Positions 8,248 through 16,889 of a DNA stretch of 64,000 nt are shown piece by piece. How positions within the stretch are numbered: the first letter of the stretch is position 1; each line of letters begins with the position of its first letter. Under the pieces are notes generated by a model, which searched no databases, was not told the origin of the DNA, and saw nothing but the letters and a program-made list of their open reading frames with translations. The stretch comes from Bacteroidetes bacterium 46-16 (GTDB lineage Bacteria; Bacteroidota; Bacteroidia; Chitinophagales; Chitinophagaceae). The position numbers and the translations under genes were made by a program. The stretch covers positions 124,001 to 188,000 of the forward strand of contig MKUN01000053.1 of assembly GCA_001897835.1 (NCBI GenBank). Direction: 5' to 3'.

Positions 8248-8353
8248 CTGGCACAAAGATGGGGGCTATTTCGCCGTAAGGAAAATTTTGAGCGCTGCTT
8301 AACCGGGCGTTTGTAAACGCTTAACGAGCCATTAGCAAATGCGGCCTTGTAGT

Positions 8354-8944
8354 TTATTCTTCATGCATTCCCCATTGGCTAGCAAGGTTTGCACGCCGTG
8401 TTGCATCCAGTCTTGGGCTGCCGCTGTAGAACCCCGCTTTTTCACGTTGCCTGTAGGCCTCATATAAGCTAACCGCACAAGCTACCGAGATATTAAGAGA
8501 GCGTACCATACCCACCTGTGGTATGATGAAATTACCGTCGCAATGCTGCAGGCACTCTGCCGTAACGCCGGCATGTTCGTTGCCGAATACCAGTGCTACC
8601 GGTTCTGTAAGGTTCAGCTCATACAGGCTGTGCGCCTGCTCGCCCAGGTGTGTGGCATATATTTTACTGTATTTACTGCGTATCGCTTTTATGCAGGCTT
8701 CCGTATTGTCAAAGTGATGTATCGTAAGCCAGCCGGCAGCGCTGGCAGAGCTTTTTTTGCCAAATTTATCATGCCGTGCTATCACTGTGTTCAGTATATA
8801 GAGCTCCTGTATGCCTACTGCATCGCAGGTACGCATTACTGCGCTTATATTATGAGGGTCGTGTACATTCTCCATTACTACGGTCAGGTCGGGCTGGCGG
8901 TAGTTAAGTACATTTTTTATTCGTTCCTGGCGTTCCGGGGTCAT
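8354..8944 (-). CDS. TrmH-family tRNA/rRNA 2'-O-ribose methyltransferase (SpoU class)
   Basis: The 196-aa protein carries the SpoU motifs: NVHDPHNISAVMRTCDAVG (motif 1), LVFGNEHAGV (motif 2) and PQVGMVRSLNISVACAVSLYEAYRQR (motif 3 with the knot). It is a SAM-dependent trefoil-knot enzyme that probably modifies tRNA Gm18, as TrmH does. The frame is open to 9043, but a terminator lies at 8988-9017 and the conserved protein begins MTPERQERI, so the start is at 8944. It does not overlap the TonB gene. Confidence 0.85.
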   Translation of the reverse strand: MTPERQERIKNVLNYRQPDLTVVMENVHDPHNISAVMRTCDAVGIQELYILNTVIARHDKFGKKSSASAAGWLTIHHFDNTEACIKAIRSKYSKIYATHLGEQAHSLYELNLTEPVALVFGNEHAGVTAECLQHCDGNFIIPQVGMVRSLNISVACAVSLYEAYRQREKAGFYSGSPRLDATRRANLASQWGMHEE

Positions 8945-8987
8945 GGTGTAAAAATAATCCCCCGCTTTGACATTATGATAAGAAAGT

Positions 8988-9017
8988 GAAGGCCACCCGT
9001 AAAAACAGGCGGCCTTC
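8988..9017 (-). terminator. Terminator of the ECF-controlled cluster
   Basis: GAAGGCC and GGCCTTC form a 7-bp stem followed on the minus strand by a short T-containing tract, 23 bp after the TonB receptor stop. It marks the end of the six-gene cluster and separates it from trmH. Confidence 0.65.
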
Positions 9018-9039
9018 TTAGCTCCATGTCCATGTTCGA

Positions 9040-11418
9040 TCAAAAGGTATAGCGCAGCATAGGCACCGGGAAAAATCCTTGCTGGTAAGTTTTTACGATC
9101 TTATTGGTACGCCTGTCGTAATACTGCTGAAATACATTTTGATGATTGCTGATATTCTGCAGGTCAACAGCTATTTCAAATGTGCTTTTCCGGAACTCTT
9201 TGCGATAGGCCAGTTTCAGGTCGGCACGTAAGTAAGGGCTTTGTTTTTCCGTATAGGCAAGGTCTTCACGGTACACATTTTCACCCGCCGCTTGTGACGC
9301 TGCAAAGTCTACAGGGGTAAGATACCTGCCACCTACTGTACAGCCCTTCAGGTTTACTGCAAATACACTGCCTTTTTTACCAAGCCTGAACTCTTTACCG
9401 GCCAGCACGTTCAATACATACCCTGTGTTAAAGGCCGTGTTTCTTTCTACCCCGTCGCTGCCGGTATAGCGCGATTGAAATAAGGACCCGGTAACGAGGA
9501 AGTAAAAACCCTTATTGAAAAACCGCTCTACGGTGAGTTCCGCACCATAATTGCGCCCTGTACCTTTGTTCACCAGGCTATCCTTGTCCGGAATACCGAA
9601 ATCGGCCCCGGTATTCAACGCTGAGAACGAAGAGGGCATTAGCTCTACAGGTACTTTGTTCAGGTACTGGTAATACAGTTCTGCTTTTATTCTTAGGTTT
9701 CTTGTAGCGTTCCAGTCGTAGGTGGCCACAAAATGCTGACTTTGAGTAAAACCAAGGTCTTTATTGGTGTACACAATGCCATTTGGCGTATAGGTCTGTA
9801 TAGAATAGCTATAGATGTTCTGGGCCTGGTGGTGCAGCCCATAACCAATACTGATGGCATGGTGCGCACTCAGGGCATAGCGCAGGCTCATTCTTGGCTC
9901 CAGGGCCACATCATTGGTAATGGAGAGGTGCTGGAAATGCAGGCCGCCAACTGCCGATAAATTATCATTGAAGCGGTGTTTCCATTGCAGGTACGATTGC
10001 AGCAGGCCGAAGTTACCGGTCTTGTTCATTTTGCTGTGTTCGGTCTCACCCTTTATGTATTCTTTGTCAAGCATGCTGTAGCCATTCAGGTCGTAGGTAA
10101 TGCCACCCTGTAAATTATTACGGGCATTTATTTTATGCAGCACCGTCCATACTGCCGACATTTTATTGGTGGTCACCTTTATCTGTTCCCGGGGCAGTAC
10201 TGCTGCATCGATATCGCTTATCGAGTCGTCCTTTATTTTTTCTGAGGTAGTACTATAGCCGAGGGTCAGTGATGTAGCGGTCTTCTCAGAAAGCTGGTAG
10301 TCGTAAGTCAGTCCCGTGATGGTGGTCATATACCGTGACATTTCATTAGCATATGGATCGCCCCCGAACAGCTCGGTCGACGACGTGTCTACGTCCTTGC
10401 CCAAAAACGTAATGTGGCTGCCACCTGCAATACCATAAAGGCTCAGTTTAGACCGTTTATTGATACGGGTGGTGAATTTATAATTCAAGTCCTGGTAATA
10501 AGGTGTGATGTTGCCCGTACCAAAGTTGATTCCCAGTTTCTGGAACAGGCCTAAAGTGGAATATCGGTAGTTGATAAGATAAGAGCTTTGTTTGTTGCGG
10601 CCTATGGGTCCTTCGGCTCCCAGCTCAAAACCATTGAAACCCATTTGTGCCATGAACTCATGTTTATCCCTGTTCCCATCGCGCAGCTGTATATCAAATA
10701 CGCCACTAACCGCATTGCCATATTGCGCCGGGAAGGCACTGGTAAGAAAATCAGATTTGTCGATATTATTATTGTTGAGCATGCTGATAGGGCCGCCCGT
10801 TGAGGCAAATGAGCCATAGTGATTGGGATTGGGGATATTAAGACCGTTTAGCTGCCAGAGCATACCCATTGGTGAATTTCCCCTTATCACGATATCGTTG
10901 TTGGCATCGTTACCCGAAACTACCCCGGCAAAATTGGCTGCCATACGCGATGGGTCGCCCAGGGCACCTGCATAGCGCTTGGTCTCATCCACATTGAAGG
11001 AGCGGGCGCTTACCTGTGCCATATCATTATTAGTGCGGGTTTTATCTTTGGCTTTATTATATACTATAGCTACCTCATCAAGTTTGTGTAGCGATTCCTG
11101 CATACCGATATTTAGGTTAACCTCTTTGCCTGCTGTTATGATCACATCGTTTATGGTCCGTTCCTCGTAGCCTATATATGATATCTTGAATGAATGACGG
11201 CCCAGCGGCACATTGTTTATTTTGAAATAACCTGTACTGTCTGTAGCGGCACCGGTAGCTACCTGTTCCTGTAGCACGATAGTAACCCCGGGCAATGGTG
11301 CTTTTGAAGCCTCATCGAATACGCTGCCCGTTACCGTCTGTCCTACCTGCGCGATAGCAGGTACAGACATCAGGGCATAATAGAACATAAAAAGGATCGA
11401 CCTGTTTATACTTGTCAT
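9040..11418 (-). CDS. TonB-dependent receptor with CarboxypepD_reg-like domain
   Basis: The 792-aa outer-membrane protein has a signal peptide (cleavage near AIAQ), a carboxypeptidase-regulatory-like beta-sandwich at residues ~28-110 (GSVFDEASKAPLPGVTIVL), a plug region around residues 145-260 (DIVIRGNSPMGMLWQLNG), and a long beta barrel ending in aromatic MLRYTF. It lacks an STN domain, so it is not itself the usual sigma-regulator input. It is the last gene of the ECF sigma cluster, 44 bp after the DUF2807 gene, and probably shares that promoter. Substrate unknown. Confidence 0.85.
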   Translation of the reverse strand: MTSINRSILFMFYYALMSVPAIAQVGQTVTGSVFDEASKAPLPGVTIVLQEQVATGAATDSTGYFKINNVPLGRHSFKISYIGYEERTINDVIITAGKEVNLNIGMQESLHKLDEVAIVYNKAKDKTRTNNDMAQVSARSFNVDETKRYAGALGDPSRMAANFAGVVSGNDANNDIVIRGNSPMGMLWQLNGLNIPNPNHYGSFASTGGPISMLNNNNIDKSDFLTSAFPAQYGNAVSGVFDIQLRDGNRDKHEFMAQMGFNGFELGAEGPIGRNKQSSYLINYRYSTLGLFQKLGINFGTGNITPYYQDLNYKFTTRINKRSKLSLYGIAGGSHITFLGKDVDTSSTELFGGDPYANEMSRYMTTITGLTYDYQLSEKTATSLTLGYSTTSEKIKDDSISDIDAAVLPREQIKVTTNKMSAVWTVLHKINARNNLQGGITYDLNGYSMLDKEYIKGETEHSKMNKTGNFGLLQSYLQWKHRFNDNLSAVGGLHFQHLSITNDVALEPRMSLRYALSAHHAISIGYGLHHQAQNIYSYSIQTYTPNGIVYTNKDLGFTQSQHFVATYDWNATRNLRIKAELYYQYLNKVPVELMPSSFSALNTGADFGIPDKDSLVNKGTGRNYGAELTVERFFNKGFYFLVTGSLFQSRYTGSDGVERNTAFNTGYVLNVLAGKEFRLGKKGSVFAVNLKGCTVGGRYLTPVDFAASQAAGENVYREDLAYTEKQSPYLRADLKLAYRKEFRKSTFEIAVDLQNISNHQNVFQQYYDRRTNKIVKTYQQGFFPVPMLRYTF

Positions 11419-11462
11419 GGAAATTTGGTTGAAAATGAAAAATGATGTGTTACATATTCGGT

Positions 11463-12176
11463 TTACCAGGGCTTAACTTTACCCGATCCGGAGATGCTCA
11501 CACTTAAAGTCGGGTTCCCTTTATAATACACGTCGCCGCTGCCAGATATGTGTACATCCAGTTTTTCACTCACATTCACTTTTGTGGTTCCCGATCCGCT
11601 GGTGTGGGTTTCTGCTGTATGGACGGGGATGTTCAGCAGGTTGGCATTGCCGCTCCCGCTTATTTCGGTCTTTTCTTGCTGTGCCGAACCGCCTAATACA
11701 GCCACATCTCCTGAGCCGCTTATTTTTGCATGCAGGTAATTCGTTTGCAGTTCATTTATGGTTATAGATCCCGAGCCACTCACATTCAGGTCCATGTTTT
11801 GGGGATGTACGGCCTGCAGTACACTTACGTTTGCCGATCCGTTCACATCAAATGCGGTTACTTCCGGGGCTGTTATATAAATATCTATAGGGTCATGGTG
11901 TCCCACAATTTTGTGACGGTCAAAATGCACTTTCAGCTCCCCGTCACCAACCGGCGTTTCAATGGCATCCACAATGTTTTTTTGCGCATGTATCTCTACT
12001 TTATACTCGTTCCCTGTGTTGTAGTATACATTGCCACTAAGCCCTACATTTATCGAAGAAAAGCCGGATAAACTGCGTGTTTCAGTCACCACCGGGCCGT
12101 CGCCGTTTATTTTTTTACATGCCTGGATGCTTAATGCAAATGCTATTGCTGTTACTGCTAAAATTCCTTTTTTCAT
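11463..12176 (-). CDS. DUF2807 (head-GIN type) lipoprotein
   Basis: From the ATG at 12176 the protein has a signal peptide ending in the lipobox IQAC (Cys 20), then a right-handed beta-helix-like DUF2807 domain with the recurring turn SGSG (VSGSGSI, ISGSGDV, ISGSGNA, TSGSGT, ISGSGK). Such proteins are common outer-membrane lipoproteins of unknown role in Bacteroidota. The open frame extends to 12206, but the signal peptide dictates the start. An ECF-type promoter copy lies 55 bp upstream. Confidence 0.85.
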   Translation of the reverse strand: MKKGILAVTAIAFALSIQACKKINGDGPVVTETRSLSGFSSINVGLSGNVYYNTGNEYKVEIHAQKNIVDAIETPVGDGELKVHFDRHKIVGHHDPIDIYITAPEVTAFDVNGSANVSVLQAVHPQNMDLNVSGSGSITINELQTNYLHAKISGSGDVAVLGGSAQQEKTEISGSGNANLLNIPVHTAETHTSGSGTTKVNVSEKLDVHISGSGDVYYKGNPTLSVSISGSGKVKPW

Positions 12177-12230
12177 TTTGAATGTTTTGATGTTTACTAA
12201 GATCATGGGCTTCTTTGCCCTTTACGGTTA

Positions 12231-12260
12231 TATGACAGCTTGTGGTACAAATACCCCTAC
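12231..12260 (-). promoter_or_regulatory. ECF-sigma-type promoter element, copy C
   Basis: On the minus strand: GTAGGGGTA, a 13-bp spacer, then CTGTCATA. It is the same layout and spacing as copies A and B. It ends 55 bp before the DUF2807 gene start and would drive that gene and the TonB receptor. Confidence 0.75.
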
Positions 12261-12278
12261 GCTGTTTTTTTTATTTTT

Positions 12279-13355
12279 TTAAAAACAGATGTTTACACCG
12301 GCTGTTGCACCTATATAAATGCCATAGTAGTTGCTATACCGCTCACTGCTCCATATATAATAGTCCACCAGGCCATCGCCTATATTGCTGGAATAGTTGA
12401 TCCAGTTAAATGTGGGGCCCAGGTATAGTTCCAGGTTGCGCCCTGCTTTCATGGACAGGAGGGCGCGGGCTGAAGATTTGAAATATACTCCTTCATAAAA
12501 ATCAGCAAGGCTCATCGTGACGGCTTCTGTATTGATACGGAAATATCTCGACAGGGGAATATGCAGCCCCATACCTGCCTCCAGGGCAAATAATGGGTCG
12601 GCGCTTTTTAAATTATACCCGGCTCCCAGTATGCCATATAATTTGCGGCCCCCGGAGCGGAATGTGACCAATGTGCTCAGCGTTTCATCTACTGAGAAAC
12701 CAATGGACTTCTCGCCATTTTTCACAATGTTGATAATGCCGATGGGATATTCGCAGCTATCGGCTATATTGATAAAGCCGGCTACCTGTACGCCCTTTAC
12801 TTTGCGCGCCACGTTGATGAAGCCGGCTATCTGTGCTCCTTTTATGTCCCTGGCTACATTGATAAAGCCTGCGGCCTGTGTATTTACATCCCCGGCTTTA
12901 TTGATGAACCCTGCCGTTTGCATACCGGCTATGTTACCGGTACTGATATTGGCGAACCCTGCCGCCTGGAAGCCACGTAATCCACCGGTGATATTTGCAA
13001 ATCCTGCAGCCTCAAAACCTGTTGAATATTTATTGATTGTATTCAGGAATCCGGCCAACTGTACACCGCTTGCCCCCTGTAGTATATGTGTGGAAAAACC
13101 GGAGGCAACAAACCCGCTTGCCGTATTTTTCACTATGGCGGATATACCCGATAGACAGGCCCCCTGTTCTGAACCCGAAACGCCCACCAGCATGTTTACC
13201 GAAAATTTATTGCTGTATTCCCCTGCCTTAATGCCATTGGTGCTCAGCGGGTACACAAAACCAATATGTACGTTGCTTGTTTTCCCTTCCTGTGCCAGCA
13301 GCCTGCAAGCCGATCCTAAAATGATCAGTATGATCGCAGATAGTCTTCTTGTCAT
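12279..13355 (-). CDS. LA_2272-type surface repeat protein
   Basis: The 358-aa protein has a signal peptide (ending near LLAQ) and about ten short repeats of the type G-x-Q-x-AGF-x-N (IAGMQTAGFINKAG, IKGAQIAGFINVAR, VKGVQVAGFINIAD), followed by a barrel-like C-terminal ~140 residues. The repeats match the surface-repeat family named after Leptospira LA_2272. It probably sits in or on the outer membrane. It follows the STN repeat protein by 66 bp, and that gap contains promoter copy B. Confidence 0.8.
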   Translation of the reverse strand: MTRRLSAIILIILGSACRLLAQEGKTSNVHIGFVYPLSTNGIKAGEYSNKFSVNMLVGVSGSEQGACLSGISAIVKNTASGFVASGFSTHILQGASGVQLAGFLNTINKYSTGFEAAGFANITGGLRGFQAAGFANISTGNIAGMQTAGFINKAGDVNTQAAGFINVARDIKGAQIAGFINVARKVKGVQVAGFINIADSCEYPIGIINIVKNGEKSIGFSVDETLSTLVTFRSGGRKLYGILGAGYNLKSADPLFALEAGMGLHIPLSRYFRINTEAVTMSLADFYEGVYFKSSARALLSMKAGRNLELYLGPTFNWINYSSNIGDGLVDYYIWSSERYSNYYGIYIGATAGVNICF

Positions 13356-13373
13356 AATTTTTTGCTTTTAGAT

Positions 13374-13403
13374 TATGACAGCCTGCTGCACTTTTACCCC
13401 TAT
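13374..13403 (-). promoter_or_regulatory. ECF-sigma-type promoter element, copy B
   Basis: On the minus strand: ATAGGGGTA, a 13-bp spacer, CTGTCATA. It ends 18 bp before the ATG at 13355, so the leader would be only about a dozen nucleotides. Confidence 0.75.
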
Positions 13404-13421
13404 GCAGGGCGCTAAAAAAGA

Positions 13422-15179
13422 TCAGAAAATATCTATGCCCGCCTGCCAGCCGATCCATACCGATCCGTAGGTGCTGTAGGGCAGGGTATTGTAGCCCGGT
13501 ATCGAGGCCTTATAGCCTTCTACATGCCCGGTCGCATTTTGATAATAAACAGCTAAGCTTGGTCCGGCATGTATGGATAGGTACTGGTTCAGCCTGTAGT
13601 TCAGTTCAGGCACTATGTGTATCAGTGAAGCAGTTTCACGCCAGTCACCGGTATATATGATACCCGAAGTTATCTCCGTGTTCATTGCAAATCGTTTATA
13701 AATGGGTATCTCTTTACCCAGCCCCAAAGCAAAGCCATAGGCTTTTTTGTCTTTTTCTATATGTGCGCCTGCGGTTAAAATGCTGTATAGTTTTTTTGTG
13801 CCCGTTTTTACTGCCACATTTGTGTTCAGTACTTCATTGGTGTATATCGATAGTTTGTGGTAGCCATTCTTGATCACCACGTTCACAAGCCCCAGGCTGT
13901 AGCCCGTAGAAGTGTCGGCTATATTGAAGATCCCTATTTGCGTGCCTTTAAGGTCTTTTGCATAGTTGAATATACCACTGGCCTGGATACCTTCTGTTTC
14001 GCCCCCGGATATATTTCCTATACCTGATATTTGCACACCCGATATGCTGTCGGCAAAATTATATATGCCGCCTATTTGGACACCTTGTATTTTGGCTGCG
14101 CTTATATTGCCTATACCACCCGCCTGTACGCCTTTAGCCCCTGCTGCGGCATAGTTCACAAGGCCGCTTAGCTGCACACCTTCCAGTTTACCGCGTGCCA
14201 TCCCGCTCAGCCCCGATATTTGCACACCTTTAAGCGAGTCAAGAGTGCTGTTATATAATCCGCCTATTTGCACACCCGCCACACTGCCGCCCACTACGTT
14301 AAAGATGCCCCCAACCTGCACGTAGCGCACATTGCCTTTGTCGATATTGAACAGGCCGCCTATCTCTACACCATTTGCACCTGCAGTGTATCCTCCAAGT
14401 ATATTGAGCGAAAATTTATTGACCACTTGCGCCCCGAGTCTTCCATGTGTGCCTAAGCCCGGTACGAACGATGTTTGCACAGGCCGCTTTGCTATATAGC
14501 TGCCTATATTCATAGCCTGGAAGCGCTGTTTTGAGGATATGAAGAGGCTTGCAAGCCAGTTTTTTTCTACCTGTGGATGCACCACTATCGAGTCCAGTAT
14601 ATAGTCTTTGGGTGCGATAGGTACGGTTAAGGTTTGGTCGAAGCCCGTTTTCAGGTACATGAGCGTATCAGCATACATGCCCTTGCTCACAGATATGGCA
14701 GCAGTGGGGTATTGTTCCTTGTCTTTTAACTTCAGCTTGAAGTACCCTTGCTCATTGGTCAGCGTCGATGCCAGTTGCTGGTTTTCATACACGCTGGCAT
14801 AACTGATCTTTTCACCGGTATTCCTGTCTACTACATAGCCACTTATGGTATAAGCATCACCGTCTTGTATAATAATATAATTGCCCCGTTCCTTATATTG
14901 ATATTTCCCTTCAAATACGGCATCGAGTACTTGTTTTACTGTTTTGCTGTCTCCATTCAGGGTCACTGTCTTACCCTGTGGTATCAGGTCGCTGCTGTAA
15001 GAAAAATTGAAGTTGCCCTGGCTGCTGATCGAGTTTAGCAGGTTGCTGGCAGCTATGCTGCCGCTGGTCACATTCACTTTCTTGTTTAGCAGGCTTTGGG
15101 CATGCAGGAGGTTATTGCATAGCATTGCAATAGTCATCAGCATGACCGTTTTTTTGATCGATTGGTACAATGGAGCCAT
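13422..15179 (-). CDS. STN + CarboxypepD_reg-like protein with LA_2272-type repeats
   Basis: The 585-aa protein has a signal peptide, then an STN (secretin/TonB short N-terminal) domain at residues ~35-105 (ISSQGNFNFSYSSDLIP, VKQVLDAVFEGKYQYKERG). Next comes a carboxypeptidase-regulatory-like domain (~112-195, ISGYVVDRNTGEKISYASV), and then about ten G-V-Q-x-GG/SG-x-N repeats before a barrel-like end. STN domains normally sit on TonB transducers and contact FecR. Here the domain is joined to surface repeats. The gene starts 11 bp after FecR, so it is translationally close to its presumed partner. Confidence 0.85.
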   Translation of the reverse strand: MAPLYQSIKKTVMLMTIAMLCNNLLHAQSLLNKKVNVTSGSIAASNLLNSISSQGNFNFSYSSDLIPQGKTVTLNGDSKTVKQVLDAVFEGKYQYKERGNYIIIQDGDAYTISGYVVDRNTGEKISYASVYENQQLASTLTNEQGYFKLKLKDKEQYPTAAISVSKGMYADTLMYLKTGFDQTLTVPIAPKDYILDSIVVHPQVEKNWLASLFISSKQRFQAMNIGSYIAKRPVQTSFVPGLGTHGRLGAQVVNKFSLNILGGYTAGANGVEIGGLFNIDKGNVRYVQVGGIFNVVGGSVAGVQIGGLYNSTLDSLKGVQISGLSGMARGKLEGVQLSGLVNYAAAGAKGVQAGGIGNISAAKIQGVQIGGIYNFADSISGVQISGIGNISGGETEGIQASGIFNYAKDLKGTQIGIFNIADTSTGYSLGLVNVVIKNGYHKLSIYTNEVLNTNVAVKTGTKKLYSILTAGAHIEKDKKAYGFALGLGKEIPIYKRFAMNTEITSGIIYTGDWRETASLIHIVPELNYRLNQYLSIHAGPSLAVYYQNATGHVEGYKASIPGYNTLPYSTYGSVWIGWQAGIDIF

Positions 15180-15190
15180 TAAAATATTAC

Positions 15191-16174
15191 CTACTTAATA
15201 ATTATCTCATCTCCCTTCCTGCTTATCTGCACTGCCATGGTTTCACTTACCACGGTTAATATCTCATCCAGCGTTTTATTGCTGAATTTTGTTGTTATCT
15301 GCCTGTTACCTGTATTGCCTGTTACGGTTATGTGCACATTGTAAGCCTCGCTAAGCACATCGGCAAGGCGCCATAGGGGAGTACGGTCGCAAATGAATTC
15401 ATTTGTTTTGTAATAGTTATACAACTCGTCCTCGTTCTGTTCTTTTATGGGCGCATCATTACCTTTTAGTACAGTGGCTTTCTCATGCGGGTTCAGTTTC
15501 ACCATTTTTTTTCTTTTGCGCACTTCCACTACGCCCGTCTCCACGATCACTTCGGTCTTGTTTTCGCTGGTCTTTACGTTAAATGAGGTGCCTACTACTT
15601 TTACCTGGGTATTGTTGGCATCTATCACAAAAGGCTTTTGCTTATTAGGGCTTATATTAAAGAAAGCTTCACCTTCCAGTTGCACTGCTCTCAGGTCGCC
15701 ATCGAACGATTCAGGATAAGACAGTTTCGACATTTTATTCAGTGTCACTACCGAGCCATCGGGTAGGGTGTCCACCAGTACCTGGTTGCCAGAGGCCAGT
15801 GCCAGCATCTTCGGGCCATTTTGCCCGGCAAAATAATAGATGAGCCCCCCGCATACCACAACGACCAGGAGTATTGCCGCCACTCTTACCCAACCGGTGG
15901 CCTGCCTGCCGATAGGCATTACCTGGCTGCCGGATGCTTCTTTTTCCTGTACCTTCTGCTGAAAGCGCAGCCATGCCGCTTCTTCATCAGCATTGCTGTC
16001 CGCAGCCAGTTTACGGCTTTGCTCCCATATCAGTTTGAAATGCTCGTAATAACGCCTGTTCGCTTCGTCTGCTGCTATCCATTCCTTCACCTCGGTTTGT
16101 TCCTCTGCTGTTGTTGCTCCCAGCAGTTGTCGCACCAGCAAGTCATCACTTATATGTTTATTGTTTCTGTTCAC
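15191..16174 (-). CDS. FecR-family anti-sigma factor
   Basis: The 327-aa protein has an N-terminal anti-sigma-like helical region (residues 1-70), one transmembrane helix (~96-116, VAAILLVVVVCGGLIYYF), a periplasmic FecR domain (LPDGSVVTLNKMSKLSYPESF, VKVVGTSFNVK) and a C-terminal DUF4974-like domain. In this family the cytoplasmic part binds the ECF sigma factor and the periplasmic part receives the signal from an STN domain. It sits 10 bp after the sigma gene and 11 bp before the STN gene, the classical order. Confidence 0.93.
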   Translation of the reverse strand: MNRNNKHISDDLLVRQLLGATTAEEQTEVKEWIAADEANRRYYEHFKLIWEQSRKLAADSNADEEAAWLRFQQKVQEKEASGSQVMPIGRQATGWVRVAAILLVVVVCGGLIYYFAGQNGPKMLALASGNQVLVDTLPDGSVVTLNKMSKLSYPESFDGDLRAVQLEGEAFFNISPNKQKPFVIDANNTQVKVVGTSFNVKTSENKTEVIVETGVVEVRKRKKMVKLNPHEKATVLKGNDAPIKEQNEDELYNYYKTNEFICDRTPLWRLADVLSEAYNVHITVTGNTGNRQITTKFSNKTLDEILTVVSETMAVQISRKGDEIIIK

Positions 16175-16184
16175 GTGCTCATTT

Positions 16185-16751
16185 TTACCGGTTAAACAAT
16201 AGAAAGATCAATACGGCAGGCAGGTGTTCTGCCAGTTTTTCTCTCATCAGCCGCAGGGCTTTACCCATTTGGTTCTCTACGGTCTTTATCGATATACCCA
16301 GCTTTGCAGCTATCTCGTGGTACTTCAGCTCCTCGTAGCGGCTCATCTGGAAAACCGTGCGGCAGCCTTCCGGCAGTTCATTCAGTGCCTGGGCAATCTT
16401 CCCCTCCAGCTCTGTATAGCTTACGGGGTCATGTTCACTGTTATTATTACGGACATTATAGCTTTCATAGGCTTCATAGGCAGCCCTTACCTTCATATGG
16501 TTTATCTGGTTGATGCAGTCGTTATATACCGAACGGTACAGGTAGGCCGCTATTGATTTTTCTATATGTATCCTTTCTTTTTTTTCCCACAGTTTCAGGA
16601 ACATGTTCTGCACCACATCTTCCGCAGCCTGCTCATCCTTGAGCATAGTGTAGGCATAAGCATGCAGTCCTTTAAAGTGTTCTTTAAAGATCTTTTCAAA
16701 TACTATGGTGCTCCCACCGGTCAATGATATAGTATTGCCTGTCTGTTCCAT
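16185..16751 (-). CDS. ECF-type RNA polymerase sigma factor
   Basis: The 188-aa sigma-70 family protein has region 2 at residues ~25-95 (AEDVVQNMFLKLWEKKERI) and region 4 at ~135-185 (FQMSRYEELKYHEIAAKLGISIKTVENQMGKALRLMRE). The frame is open to 16850, but the upstream codons overlap promoter copy A. The ATG at 16751 gives a normal family N-terminus, so I use it. It probably transcribes its own gene and the genes behind promoter copies B and C, and FecR holds it inactive. Confidence 0.93.
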   Translation of the reverse strand: MEQTGNTISLTGGSTIVFEKIFKEHFKGLHAYAYTMLKDEQAAEDVVQNMFLKLWEKKERIHIEKSIAAYLYRSVYNDCINQINHMKVRAAYEAYESYNVRNNNSEHDPVSYTELEGKIAQALNELPEGCRTVFQMSRYEELKYHEIAAKLGISIKTVENQMGKALRLMREKLAEHLPAVLIFLLFNR

Positions 16752-16810
16752 GCCGTGATTACGGTATTCCCGGGCAAATATACTTGCTTCACCTAATGCC
16801 TGCATGTAAG

Positions 16811-16840
16811 TAAGACAGGCTGGGGGCAATATACCCCTAC
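16811..16840 (-). promoter_or_regulatory. ECF-sigma-type promoter element, copy A
   Basis: On the minus strand: GTAGGGGTA, a 13-bp spacer, CTGTCTTA. It ends 60 bp before the sigma factor start. With copies B and C it defines the consensus RTAGGGGTA-N13-CTGTCWTA. Its place before the sigma gene points to autoregulation. Confidence 0.75.
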
Positions 16841-16889
16841 GGCTAACCATAATTTTTTTATCATTTTCCTATAGCAATTTGTATTTTGA

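Noticed and set aside
12517-13371. 284-codon plus-strand frame opposite the surface-repeat gene
   Set aside because: The repeat structure and signal peptide are on the minus strand. The plus frame mirrors the repeats as Pro/Ala/Met-rich text.
12279-15179. DNA tandem repeats in the two surface-repeat genes as a possible CRISPR array
   Set aside because: The repeats are codon-level degenerate protein repeats inside open frames, with no constant-length identical repeats or spacers.
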